64,000 nt of DNA, from assembly GCF_005503535.1 (NCBI RefSeq), contig NZ_SCNN01000013.1:1-64000 (forward strand). Direction: 5' to 3'. Under the pieces are notes generated by a model that ran no database searches, was not told the origin of the DNA, and saw only the letters and a program-made list of their open reading frames with translations. Shown here in pieces: positions 44,012-52,078 of this stretch. Both the position numbers and the translations under genes were made by a program. The DNA is from Mesorhizobium comanense (GTDB lineage Bacteria > Pseudomonadota > Alphaproteobacteria > Rhizobiales > Rhizobiaceae). Each line of letters begins with the position of its first letter. The stretch's first letter is position 1.

Positions 44012-44029
44012 TTTAGCAAGGAGATCGAG

Positions 44030-44857
44030 ATGAACACGCAGAAACCGATTTTGATCCTGGGCGGCACCGGAAAGACCGGCCGCCGGCTCGCCGAGCGGCT
44101 GACCGCAAGGCACATTCCAATGCGGATCGGCTCACGCGGCGGCAAGCCGCCCTTCGACTGGCTCGACAGGGGAAGCTGGGAAGCGGCGCTGGACGGCGTC
44201 GGCGCTGTCTACATCAGCTACTATCCCGATATCGCCGTGCCGGGCGCCGCAGAAACGGTCGAGGCGTTCGCCAGGCTTGCCGTCGGGCGCGGCATCAAGC
44301 GGCTGGTGCTGCTTTCGGGTCGCGGCGAAATCGAAGCGCAGCGCGCCGAGGAGATGCTGAAAGCCTCGGGCGCCGACTGGACCATCCTGCGCTGCTCATG
44401 GTTTGCGCAGAACTTCAGCGAAGGCTTCCTCGTCGATTCCATTCTCGAAGGCGAGGTGTCGCTGCCGGTCGGCGCTATCGGCGAGCCGTTCGTCGATGTC
44501 GACGACATCGCCGACGTCGCCGAAGCCGTGCTGACCGAGCCAGGGCATATCGGCCAGGTCTATGAACTCACCGGGCCCAGGCTGCTGAGCTTCGCCGACG
44601 CCGTCGCCGAGATTGGCAAGGCAACCGGCCGCAACATTCGTTACCGCCAGACTTCATACGCCGAATTCACCCAGACGATCACGGCGCACGATCTGCCGCC
44701 GGAGATCGCCTGGCTGCTCAACGAACTCTTCACCGAGGTGCTCGACGGCCGCAACGCATCGCTGGCCGACGGCGTGCAGCGCGCGCTCGGCCGCCAGCCG
44801 AAGGACTTTTCCGCCTATGCCACCGAAACCGCCGCAGCCGGCATCTGGAGCAAGTGA
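44030..44857 (+). CDS. NmrA-like NAD(P)-binding protein
   Basis: A 275-residue Rossmann protein of the NmrA/ergot-alkaloid-biosynthesis group. The nucleotide loop is ILGGTGKTGRRLAERL at the start; LVLLSGRGEIEAQRAEEMLKASGADWTILRCSWFAQNF is the family core. Members act as reductases or redox sensors. The ATG at 44,030 follows AAGGAGATCGAG. It ends one base before the DUF1772 gene, so the two are an operon under the divergent TetR. Confidence 0.84.
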   Translation: MNTQKPILILGGTGKTGRRLAERLTARHIPMRIGSRGGKPPFDWLDRGSWEAALDGVGAVYISYYPDIAVPGAAETVEAFARLAVGRGIKRLVLLSGRGEIEAQRAEEMLKASGADWTILRCSWFAQNFSEGFLVDSILEGEVSLPVGAIGEPFVDVDDIADVAEAVLTEPGHIGQVYELTGPRLLSFADAVAEIGKATGRNIRYRQTSYAEFTQTITAHDLPPEIAWLLNELFTEVLDGRNASLADGVQRALGRQPKDFSAYATETAAAGIWSK

Positions 44858-44858
44858 G

Positions 44859-45335
44859 ATGATCAAGCTTCTTCCCACCCTCACCATCGTCGCCGCGATC
44901 GGCTCCGGCGTCGTTGGCGGTGTCTTCTTCGCCTTTTCCAATTTCGTCATGGCCGCCCTTGCCCGGTTGCCGGTGCCAAGCGGCATCGCGGCGATGAACT
45001 CGATCAACATCACGGTCATCACCCCGACTTTCATGGCGGCCTTGTTCGGCACCGGCCTGATCTGCCTGGTGCTCATTGCCGCCGTTCTGTTGGGCTGGAG
45101 CCAGTCGGGCACCTACTGGCTGCTGGCCGGCGCCGTGATCTATTTCATCGGCAATCCGATCGTGACCATGGTCTTCAACGTGCCGCTCAACGATGCGCTG
45201 GCTGCCGTCGATCCCGAAAGCGCCAATGGCGCCGCCGTGTGGGCGAACCATCTGAGCCAGTGGGTGATGTGGAACCACGTGCGCACCGTCACCGCCATCG
45301 CAGCAATGGCCTGCTTCATCTTCGCATTGCTGTGA
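44859..45335 (+). CDS. DUF1772 (anthrone-oxygenase-like) membrane protein
   Basis: A 158-residue protein with four helices. GSGVVGGVFFAFSNFVMAAL and NSINITVITPTFMAALFGT, with FNVPLNDALAAVDPES, mark the DUF1772 family, related to fungal anthrone oxygenases. It follows the NmrA-like gene directly, and this pairing under a TetR regulator suggests a small redox or aromatic-detoxifying unit (inference). Confidence 0.84.
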   Translation: MIKLLPTLTIVAAIGSGVVGGVFFAFSNFVMAALARLPVPSGIAAMNSINITVITPTFMAALFGTGLICLVLIAAVLLGWSQSGTYWLLAGAVIYFIGNPIVTMVFNVPLNDALAAVDPESANGAAVWANHLSQWVMWNHVRTVTAIAAMACFIFALL

Positions 45336-45360
45336 AAAGAAGGGCTGCGAAGGAACAAGG

Positions 45361-45380
45361 GCCCCGTCTCAGGCGGGGTC
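45361..45380. terminator. Terminator between convergent genes
   Basis: Eight-pair stem GCCCCGTC/GGCGGGGT with a TCA loop and two G-U pairs, in the 33-base gap between DUF1772 (plus) and the Rdx gene (minus). Confidence 0.6.
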
Positions 45381-45695
45381 TTTGCTTGTCTGTTCCCTGG
45401 AAACGTGGACCTTCCGATCGGAATGACCGAGATCGCGATCCGGGTCAATGACGTCGCGGACCAGTTGCTTGAGTTTGGCCGCGTCCGGAAAGCCGCCGTC
45501 GCGCTTGCGGTCCCAGATAAGCGCCTCGTTGCAGGAAACGGTGAAGATGCCGCCAGTGCCGGGCACCAGCGTCACTTCGCCGAGATCGGTACCGAAGGTG
45601 GAAAGCAGCTCCTGCGCCATCCAACCGGCACGCAACAGCCACTGGCATTGCGTGCAGTAGGTGATGCGGATGCAATGTTTCCCTGACGCGCTCAT
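45369..45695 (-). CDS. Rdx/SelT-like thioredoxin-fold protein
   Basis: A 108-residue selenoprotein-W-like (Rdx) protein with Cys in place of selenocysteine. The redox motif is YCTQCQW near residue 14, followed by GTDLGEVTLVPGTGGIFTV and WDRKRDGGFPDAAKLKQLVRD. Its start overlaps the RDD gene stop by 4 bases (ATGA type), so they are coupled. The partner is unknown. Confidence 0.88.
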   Translation of the reverse strand: MSASGKHCIRITYCTQCQWLLRAGWMAQELLSTFGTDLGEVTLVPGTGGIFTVSCNEALIWDRKRDGGFPDAAKLKQLVRDVIDPDRDLGHSDRKVHVSREQTSKDPA

Positions 45696-46495
45696 TGGTC
45701 GGTCTCCAGGACACGCACGGTCGTGCCGGCAACCCGGTCATGTATTGGCTCGTTGCCGAATGCAATGCTCAACGCGACCCAACATGACCAGAGGAAAGCC
45801 AGGGCAGCAGCGATAAAGGCGACTGCGATTTCCAGTCGGGAATAGTCGAGCAAGGTTGCCGGAGCGGTTTTCCAGGCCTGGAAAGCAAAGAAAGCCCCGA
45901 CCAGCGTGGCGGGTAGATAGCCGAGGAATTTTACCACCTGCCGACGAACGGCTTTCCGCAAACCGAGGCCTTCCCTATGCCAATCCGACTCGTCATGGAC
46001 GAAGAGAGCCAGGACCCCCTTGCCGAGCGACCGGCTGAAAGCTCCCTCCATCAAAAGAAGATAGGCCGCCAGGACCAGCACCTGGAGGAAGCCCAGATCC
46101 AATGCCGCGGTTCGAAAATTTCCCTTTGAATCGAGGTCTATCGAAAGGGTTGTTGCTGCCTTCGATTGAGGGTCCGTGCTCGTGCCGGCGGCCCATCGGG
46201 CCACCGGTAAACCGAAGAAGGATGTTGCACAAACCTGCCAATCGTAGCGAGAAAGCACGGGATCGTCTGTTCCCCTCAAACTGGCGGACTGGCAGGTTCT
46301 CCAGTTCAGCCAGAAACTGCCCTTTACTGCGCCGTCGGTCATCAGAAACAAGGCCGCGACCAGCGCATAAAGAGCGACGAAGACGACAAGGTAGTCGATA
46401 AGCGAAGCTAAAAGCCTTCGCCAAAGGCCGCCTGGCCGAGGCCAGGTCACGGCCGGCTCACCGCCTTCTTCAGTCATCTTCCCCCTCGCCGACAA
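45692..46495 (-). CDS. RDD-family membrane protein
   Basis: A 267-residue protein with several helices. RPGGLWRRLLASLIDYLVVF carries the R-DD signature (here R...D). The segment between the first helices is a large extracytoplasmic loop with two cysteines. RDD proteins have been linked to transport or antiport. It is coupled to the Rdx gene. MTEEGGEP at 46,477 is an alternative start. Confidence 0.8.
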   Translation of the reverse strand: MSARGKMTEEGGEPAVTWPRPGGLWRRLLASLIDYLVVFVALYALVAALFLMTDGAVKGSFWLNWRTCQSASLRGTDDPVLSRYDWQVCATSFFGLPVARWAAGTSTDPQSKAATTLSIDLDSKGNFRTAALDLGFLQVLVLAAYLLLMEGAFSRSLGKGVLALFVHDESDWHREGLGLRKAVRRQVVKFLGYLPATLVGAFFAFQAWKTAPATLLDYSRLEIAVAFIAAALAFLWSCWVALSIAFGNEPIHDRVAGTTVRVLETDQ

Positions 46496-46569
46496 CTGAC
46501 CGAGCTATAAATCTCAAGCAGCGAGGCCATGCTACCCGCCAGTGGCGCCGTTGGCCATCGCTTTGCAGC

Positions 46570-47319
46570 TCAGGCAGCGCTGAGCTTGGCCAGCGTCGCC
46601 TCGTCGACCTCGAAATTGGCGTAGACGCTTTGCACGTCGTCGTCATCTTCGAGCGTGGCGACCAGCTTCATCAGCGACTGCGCCCGTTCCTCGTCGACGG
46701 GGACGTTGTTCTGCGGCTGCCAGATCGGCTTCACCGATTCCGCCTCGCCGAGCGAGGCTTCCAGCGCCTTGGAGACTTCGCCGAGATTTTCGAAGGAGCA
46801 GTAGATGGTGTGGCCTTCCTCGTCCGACTCGACATCGTCGGCGCCGGCTTCGATCGCCGCGTCCATGACCTTGTCGGCACTGCCGGCGGATGCAGGATAG
46901 TAGATCTCGCCGATGCGGTTCCACATGAACGACACCGAGCCGGTTTCGCCAAGCGCGCCGCCGGCCTTGGTGAAGGCGGCCCGCACGTTCGAGGCGGAAC
47001 GGTTGCGGTTGTCGGTCAGCGCTTCCACGATCAGCGCCACGCCGCCCGGGCCATAGCCCTCATAGCGCACGGCTTCGTAATTCTCAGCATCGCCCATCGA
47101 GGCCTTGTTGATGGCGCGCTGGATGTTGTCCTTCGGCATCGACACCGCCTTGGCGTTCTGGATGGCCAGTCGCAGGCGTGGATTCATCGATGGATCGGGC
47201 GTGCCGCTCTTCGCGGCGACGGTGATTTCGCGCGCCAGCTTGGAAAACATTTTCGACCGCACCGCGTCCTGGCGGCCCTTGCGGTGCATGATATTCTTGA
47301 ACTGTGAATGGCCAGCCAT
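46570..47319 (-). CDS. YebC/PmpR-family transcriptional or translational regulator
   Basis: A 249-residue YebC protein. MAGHSQFKNIMHRKGRQDAVRSKMFSKLAREI is the standard N-terminus, and RYEGYGPGGVALIVEALTDNRNRSASNVRAAF is the family core. Recent work links YebC proteins to relief of proline-rich stalling, which overlaps with the role of EF-P. It stands alone on the minus strand, with a palindromic repeat in its leader. Confidence 0.95.
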   Translation of the reverse strand: MAGHSQFKNIMHRKGRQDAVRSKMFSKLAREITVAAKSGTPDPSMNPRLRLAIQNAKAVSMPKDNIQRAINKASMGDAENYEAVRYEGYGPGGVALIVEALTDNRNRSASNVRAAFTKAGGALGETGSVSFMWNRIGEIYYPASAGSADKVMDAAIEAGADDVESDEEGHTIYCSFENLGEVSKALEASLGEAESVKPIWQPQNNVPVDEERAQSLMKLVATLEDDDDVQSVYANFEVDEATLAKLSAA

Positions 47320-47342
47320 GGCACCCCTGTCGTGTTCGGCTA

Positions 47343-47387
47343 GAGCATTTCGCGGCGGGGTGCTTGCCCCGTCTTGCGCAAATGCTC
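47343..47387. repeat. Rhizobial-type palindromic repeat
   Basis: GAGCATTT/AAATGCTC arms (47,343-47,350 with 47,380-47,387) around an inner GGGG...CCCC hairpin. It resembles the AGAGCATTTC... repeats scattered through rhizobial intergenic DNA. It lies just upstream of the YebC start. Confidence 0.6.
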
Positions 47388-47527
47388 GAATTCAAAATTT
47401 CAGAACGTCCCTGACGCGTCCGAAGGCGTATGGCGTTCCCTGTCGGAATGGCCGGCTTATAGATAAATCGGCTCAATTCGTCCAGCCGCGCCGCGTTCCG
47501 TCGGCCGCATCGAGGTTTCGCAACCGC

Positions 47528-47851
47528 TTATCCCTCGAGATCGGACTTGAGCTGGTCGATGATGCTCAGGGCGTGACCGGCATACTGGCTGATCCAGCGG
47601 TCATGTATCTGCTTGATCGGCAGCGCGTTGAGATGGTTCCAGCGCTCGCGCCCATCCCGGCGCGCGACGATCAGCTCCGCCTCCTCTAGCACCTTGAGAT
47701 GCAGCATGACGGTGCAGCGGTCGATGTCGGCGAAAGCGTCGCACAGCATACCCGTCGTCTTCGGCGCGTCCTTCAGTTGATCGAGCATTTCGCGCCGGCG
47801 CGGATGCGCCAGTGCCTTGAAAACATTGTCATCTTGCGATCGGCTTGACAT
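47528..47851 (-). CDS. ArsR-family transcriptional regulator
   Basis: A 107-residue winged-helix regulator. FKALAHPRRREMLDQL is the typical start and TVMLHLKVLEEAELIVARRDGRERWNHLN the recognition region. No metal-binding CxC is seen, so it is likely of the non-metal SRPBCC-linked type. It is divergent from an SRPBCC gene with 51 bases between, the usual arrangement. Confidence 0.9.
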   Translation of the reverse strand: MSSRSQDDNVFKALAHPRRREMLDQLKDAPKTTGMLCDAFADIDRCTVMLHLKVLEEAELIVARRDGRERWNHLNALPIKQIHDRWISQYAGHALSIIDQLKSDLEG

Positions 47852-47902
47852 GTTATGTTTCTATAACATATTGTGACGGCAATCAAGGAAGGAGCTGTGG
47901 AT

Positions 47903-48385
47903 ATGTCCCTTGGATTCAGGGTTTCGGGCCGGATCGGCCGGCCGGTGGCCGACGTTTTCGATGCCGTCGTCAATCCCAGGAAACTCAGCGGTTACTTCAC
48001 CACGATCGGCGGCGCCTCGGCCCCGCTGGTCGCCGGCAGCACCGTGACGTGGTGGAAGACGGTGCCGGTCGAGGTCGACGAGGTGGTCAAGGACAGCCGC
48101 ATCGTCCTGCGCTGGGACGCAACCGACGCCGACGGCAAGCCGGCCTACAAGACCCGCATCGAGATGAACTTCGAGCCGCTCGACGATGGCGGCACCTTCG
48201 TCACCATCGCCGAGAGCGGCTGGCGGGAGGGCGCGGTCGGGCTGAAGAAATCCTACCTCAACTGCGAGGGCTGGTCGCAAATGCTGGCCTGCATGAAGGC
48301 CTATGTCGAACACGGCATCAACCTGCGCGACGGCTACTATCGCAGCGAGATGAAGGGCGAGCCCGCCAATGAGACCAATGTTTGA
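47903..48385 (+). CDS. SRPBCC (AHSA1-like) protein
   Basis: A 160-residue START-like fold protein. SGRIGRPVADVFDAVVNPRKLSGYFTT and GWREGAVGLKKSYLNCEGWSQMLACMKAYVEHG fit the AHSA1 group. The ATG at 47,903 is preceded by GGAAGGAG. It begins a four-gene plus-strand unit under the divergent ArsR gene. The ligand is unknown. Confidence 0.88.
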   Translation: MSLGFRVSGRIGRPVADVFDAVVNPRKLSGYFTTIGGASAPLVAGSTVTWWKTVPVEVDEVVKDSRIVLRWDATDADGKPAYKTRIEMNFEPLDDGGTFVTIAESGWREGAVGLKKSYLNCEGWSQMLACMKAYVEHGINLRDGYYRSEMKGEPANETNV

Positions 48386-48414
48386 ACCGGCATGACGAAG
48401 AACGGAGGCCCGAG

Positions 48415-48807
48415 ATGAAGAGAGTAACGCCGTTCCTGATGTTCGAAGGCCGGGCCGAGGAGGCAATGACCCTCTATTGCGAGACCATTCCCGGCAGCCG
48501 CGTGCTTGAGGTCGCCCGGTATGGTTCCGGCGAAGACGGCCCGCGGGGAACGCTCAAACTGGCGCGGATATCCGTCTGCGGTCTCGAACTCATGGTCTTC
48601 AACAGTCCGGTGAATCACGCTTTCACCTTCACGCCAGCGGCCTCGCTCTACGTGGATTGCTCCACGGAGGCCGAACTCGAAGGCATTGTCGAAGTCCTGT
48701 CAAAGGAGGGAAACTTCCTGATGCCGCCCGCCAACTACGGCTTCAGCCAGCGTTTCGCCTGGCTCAACGACCGCTTCGGCGTCTCCTGGCAGGTCAACTT
48801 GCCCTGA
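48415..48807 (+). CDS. VOC-family (PhnB-like) protein
   Basis: A 130-residue vicinal-oxygen-chelate protein. MKRVTPFLMFEGRAEEAMTLYCETIPGSRV and NYGFSQRFAWLNDRFGVSWQVNLP are the PhnB/demethylubiquinone-methyltransferase-like landmarks. The ATG at 48,415 follows GGAGG. The substrate is unknown. Second gene of the cluster. Confidence 0.87.
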   Translation: MKRVTPFLMFEGRAEEAMTLYCETIPGSRVLEVARYGSGEDGPRGTLKLARISVCGLELMVFNSPVNHAFTFTPAASLYVDCSTEAELEGIVEVLSKEGNFLMPPANYGFSQRFAWLNDRFGVSWQVNLP

Positions 48808-48857
48808 CCCGTCAGCCGACGAAGTCTATCCGACAACCACAACATTCGGAGCCTCCA

Positions 48858-49220
48858 ATGACCGCGAAGATCACCGGCGGGATCAACATCGCCATGAAGG
48901 TGCCGCCGCACCAGTACGAGGCCACGATCGCTTTCTATCGCGACGTGGTCGGCTTGACTCCCTATACGGACAAGGCGCCGGCCATCGGCTTCGAGCTCGG
49001 CCCGAACAGGCTGTGGATCGATGAAGCCCCGGCCCTGAGCCAGGCCGAAGTCTGGCTGGAACTCTTCACGGCCGACTTCCCAAGCACGGCGGAGGGTCTT
49101 GCCAAGGCCGGCATCGTGCGCTGTGACGCGATCGAGCCCTTGGGAGAAGGCTTCCGGGGCGGCTGGATCACCAGCCCGGCCAACATCATCCACATGGTGC
49201 GGGAACCGGACGCCTGGTGA
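48858..49220 (+). CDS. VOC-family (glyoxalase-like) protein
   Basis: A 120-residue VOC protein. KVPPHQYEATIAFYRDVVGLTPY and NRLWIDEAPALSQAEVWLEL are the two half-sites, with a C-terminal GGWITSPANIIHMV. The ATG at 48,858 lacks a strong ribosome site. It is followed after 22 bases by another SRPBCC gene. Confidence 0.85.
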   Translation: MTAKITGGINIAMKVPPHQYEATIAFYRDVVGLTPYTDKAPAIGFELGPNRLWIDEAPALSQAEVWLELFTADFPSTAEGLAKAGIVRCDAIEPLGEGFRGGWITSPANIIHMVREPDAW

Positions 49221-49242
49221 GCCGCGCTGGAAGGAGACCAAC

Positions 49243-49710
49243 ATGGAACTCAAGCAACCTCCCACAGCCGAAGCCGGCATGCTGATCCGCCGGCCGGTCG
49301 CCGAGGTCTTCGAGGCGATCGTCGATCCGGCAATCACCACGAAATTCTGGTTCACACATTCAAGCGGAAGGCTGGACGAGGGCAAGCCTGTCGAGTGGGA
49401 ATGGCGCATGTATGGCGTCTCCACAAAAGTGGAGGTCGCAGAGATCGTCCGTGACGAAAGGATCCTCATGCAATGGAGCGATCCACCGACCACCGTCGTA
49501 TGGACCTTCACCCAGATGCCTGACAACGCGACCTTCCTAGAAGTCCGCAACTTCGGCTTCGCCGGCAATGGCGATGAGCAGGTCAGCCAGGCCATCGGTT
49601 CGACCGACGGCTTTTCCTTGGTGCTCGCGGGCGCCAAGGCGTGGCTGGAGCAAGGCTTGACGCTCGGCCTGATCGGCGACCGTCACCCGAAGGGCGTGCC
49701 AGGACGCTGA
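49243..49710 (+). CDS. SRPBCC (AHSA1-like) protein
   Basis: A 155-residue START-like protein. AGMLIRRPVAEVFEAIVDPAITTKFWFTH and GDEQVSQAIGSTDGFSLVLAGAKAWLEQG identify the family. The ATG at 49,243 has AAGGAG upstream. Last gene of the ArsR-linked cluster. It differs clearly from the first SRPBCC protein, so it is not a recent copy. Confidence 0.87.
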   Translation: MELKQPPTAEAGMLIRRPVAEVFEAIVDPAITTKFWFTHSSGRLDEGKPVEWEWRMYGVSTKVEVAEIVRDERILMQWSDPPTTVVWTFTQMPDNATFLEVRNFGFAGNGDEQVSQAIGSTDGFSLVLAGAKAWLEQGLTLGLIGDRHPKGVPGR

Positions 49711-49717
49711 GCGGGTA

Positions 49718-50005
49718 TCAGCTTCGACGTTTTTCTTGTTGGATCACATGATGACGGAGCACGCGATTGATTTCGGTCTGATAGCCACCGCCTCCAACAT
49801 GCTCCTTGAACCAGGAAAGCACGTCGGCATCCAATCGAATGGTCACTGGCTGCTTGAGTGGTCGGTAGAGATGCCCGCGACGGGCATGAATCCAATTTTC
49901 GGCCGAGGTCTCCGGAATATCGGAAGTGTCAATCTCGCTGTCAGGCAATTCCGCCAGCTTTGCCAGCTGGTCGCGTTGATCCTGGCTAAGGTCCTTCCTG
50001 CTCAT
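49718..50005 (-). CDS. brnA: BrnA antitoxin
   Basis: A 95-residue antitoxin with the typical BrnA C-terminal ribbon-helix-helix: PVTIRLDADVLSWFKEHVGGGGYQTEINRVLRHHV. The N-terminal part is charged and toxin-binding. Its start (ATG 50,005) lies within brnT by 20 bases; an in-frame ATG at 50,020 is possible. Confidence 0.9.
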   Translation of the reverse strand: MSRKDLSQDQRDQLAKLAELPDSEIDTSDIPETSAENWIHARRGHLYRPLKQPVTIRLDADVLSWFKEHVGGGGYQTEINRVLRHHVIQQEKRRS

Positions 50006-50273
50006 AGCGCCGCCTTTCATGCGTTGTCGCTTTTCGGGCACCGATAATCCGAATCCGCTCTTCATCACCGCTGTCGGGATAGGTGTGAACGACCAGCATG
50101 ATCAACACGGCCTCGATCAGGCCGATCGCATGCCATCGCTGCTCACCGTCTTCAAATCGATCAGGCACGATGACATGGAACGGATCGTCGAACACCTTCT
50201 GGGCGAGATCGAAACCGATACCGTGCTTGGCAAGATTTCGCCTAGCCTTCTCCGGATCCCATTCGAACCGCAC
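49986..50273 (-). CDS. brnT: BrnT toxin
   Basis: A 95-residue RelE-fold ribonuclease toxin. MRFEWDPEKARRNLAKHGIGFDLAQKVFDDP and the C-terminal IRIIGARKATTHERRRYE are the BrnT signatures. In this family the toxin gene comes first, as here. It starts beside a large inverted repeat that overlaps its promoter. Confidence 0.92.
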   Translation of the reverse strand: MRFEWDPEKARRNLAKHGIGFDLAQKVFDDPFHVIVPDRFEDGEQRWHAIGLIEAVLIMLVVHTYPDSGDEERIRIIGARKATTHERRRYEQEGP

Positions 50274-50285
50274 ATCCGCACCTTG

Positions 50286-50317
50286 AATTACAATTATGTA
50301 CGTACAGTTTTGTAATT
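50286..50317 (-). promoter_or_regulatory. Probable BrnA operator
   Basis: Perfect outer arms AATTACAA/TTGTAATT (50,286-50,293 with 50,310-50,317) around a central GTACGTAC palindrome (50,298-50,305). It lies 13-44 bases upstream of brnT. Confidence 0.65.
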
Positions 50318-50339
50318 GTCAAGCGAAGCGGCCACGCAC

Positions 50340-51107
50340 TCAATGCCCTCCGTCGGGCTTCGCCTTCCTTCTTCGCCGCGCCAGCATGTTGAGGCCCTCG
50401 ACCAGCGCGGAAAAACCCATGGCCGCGTAGATGTAGCCCTTGGGCACATGATAGCCCATGCCGTCGGCGATCAGCGTCATGCCGATCATCAGGAGGAAGC
50501 CCAGCGCCAGCATGACGATGCTTGGGTTCCTGGCGATGAAGTCGGCGAGCGGGCCGGCGGCCAGCATCATGACGGTGACCGCGACGATCACGGCGATGTA
50601 CATGATGGCGATCTCGTCGGTCATGCCGACGGCGGTGATGATGGAATCGACCGAGAAGACGAGGTCGAGCAGCAGGATCTGGAAGATCGCGCCGGCCAGG
50701 CTGATCTTGAGCGTACCGCCCACCATCGTGTCCTGATGGTCCTGGGGATCGACAGTGTGGTGGATTTCCTTGGTCGCCTTCCAGACCAGGAACAGGCCGC
50801 CGGCGATCAGGATCAGGTCGCGCCAGGAAAAACCATGGCCGAAGGCCGTGAACACCGGCGTCGTCAGCTGGACGATGATCGAGATGGTGGCGAGCAGCAC
50901 GAGCCGCATGATCAGCGCCGCCGAAATGCCGAGGCGCCGGGCGCGGGCGCGTTGCGCTTCGGGCAGCTTGTTGGTCAGGATCGAGATGAAGATCAGATTG
51001 TCGATGCCGAGCACGACCTCGAGCACCACCAGCGTGAGCAGGGCGACCCAGGCAGTAGGATCGGAAACAAATTGAAAGTGCGGCGCCAGGAACTCGATAA
51101 TCTGCAT
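50340..51107 (-). CDS. TerC-family membrane protein
   Basis: A 255-residue integral membrane protein with seven predicted helices. VVLEVVLGIDNLIFISILTNKLP and LDLVFSVDSIITAVGMTDEI are the two acidic TerC motifs. Members take part in manganese efflux or tellurite resistance. No manganese riboswitch is seen upstream. Confidence 0.92.
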   Translation of the reverse strand: MQIIEFLAPHFQFVSDPTAWVALLTLVVLEVVLGIDNLIFISILTNKLPEAQRARARRLGISAALIMRLVLLATISIIVQLTTPVFTAFGHGFSWRDLILIAGGLFLVWKATKEIHHTVDPQDHQDTMVGGTLKISLAGAIFQILLLDLVFSVDSIITAVGMTDEIAIMYIAVIVAVTVMMLAAGPLADFIARNPSIVMLALGFLLMIGMTLIADGMGYHVPKGYIYAAMGFSALVEGLNMLARRRRKAKPDGGH

Positions 51108-51177
51108 GGAGGTCGTCCCCTCTACGATCTAGAGCAGTGTGGCCGGCAATTAGGTACTGTGAACTCCCATATCAATG

Positions 51178-52002
51178 TCACGACCAGAAGGATGGCGCGC
51201 TTTCCTCCAGTCTTGGCCCGCGACGAAACGGCGCGATCTTCTCGGTCAGTCCCGTACGGTCGGAGATATCGACGCCGACGCCGCACAACGTCGCCGGACC
51301 GGTCGCCGCCTCGAAACGTCCCTTCGGCACTTTCGACAGGAACCGGTTGAGCGGTTCCTCCTTGTCCATGCCGAGCGAGGAATCATAGTCGCCGCACATC
51401 CCCGCATCGGACAGGTAGCCGGTGCCGCCATTGAGGATCTGATGGTCGGCGGTCGGCTGGTGCGTATGCGTGCCGACGACAAGGCTGGCTCGGCCGTCGA
51501 CGAAATGGGCAAAGCACATCTTTTCCGACGTCGCCTCGGCGTGGAAGTCGATGACCACCGCATCGGCCTGTTCGCCCAGCGGACAGGCCGCGAGTTCGCG
51601 CTCGCCGGCCTGGAACGGATCGTCAAGCTCGGGATGCATGAACACGCGGCCCATGATGTTGGCGACCAGCACCCGCGCGCCGTTTCTGGCGATGTAGACG
51701 CCGGAACCGCGCCCGGGCGTGCCCTTGGGAAAATTGGAAGGGCGCAGGAAGCGCTGTTCGCGCGGCGCGAAGGCAAGCGCGTCACGCTGGTCCCAGACAT
51801 GATTGCCCGTCGTCACCACATCGGCGCCTGCCGCGATTGTCTCGCGGAAAATCTCCTCGGTAATGCCGAAGCCGCCGGCGGCGTTCTCGCCGTTGACGAT
51901 GACGAAGTCGAGTTTGAAATCCGAGATCAGGCCGGGCAGTTGTTCCCACACCGCCGTGCGGCCCGTCTTTCCAACCATGTCCCCGAGGAAGAGAAGTCTC
52001 AT
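51178..52002 (-). CDS. YmdB-type metallophosphoesterase (TIGR00282)
   Basis: A 274-residue phosphodiesterase. From ATG 52,002, MRLLFLGDMVGKTGR holds the first metal Asp (D8), NGENAAGG the next block, TTGNHVWDQ and GTHTHQPTADHQILNGGTGYLSDAGMCGDYDSSLG the histidine blocks. In Bacillus YmdB hydrolyses cyclic nucleotides and affects sporulation and biofilms. It lies 76 bases downstream of the 5-FCL gene on the same strand. Confidence 0.93.
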   Translation of the reverse strand: MRLLFLGDMVGKTGRTAVWEQLPGLISDFKLDFVIVNGENAAGGFGITEEIFRETIAAGADVVTTGNHVWDQRDALAFAPREQRFLRPSNFPKGTPGRGSGVYIARNGARVLVANIMGRVFMHPELDDPFQAGERELAACPLGEQADAVVIDFHAEATSEKMCFAHFVDGRASLVVGTHTHQPTADHQILNGGTGYLSDAGMCGDYDSSLGMDKEEPLNRFLSKVPKGRFEAATGPATLCGVGVDISDRTGLTEKIAPFRRGPRLEESAPSFWS

Positions 52003-52078
52003 ATGATCCCGCACCAAAAGTCAGCGAAGCAAAAGCTGCATGACGTCTGGGAAAGGATCATGCGTCCATTGTACTTAT

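Noticed and set aside
51108..51177. Manganese (yybP-ykoY) riboswitch before terC
   Set aside because: The 70-base gap is too short and has none of the conserved loop sequence.
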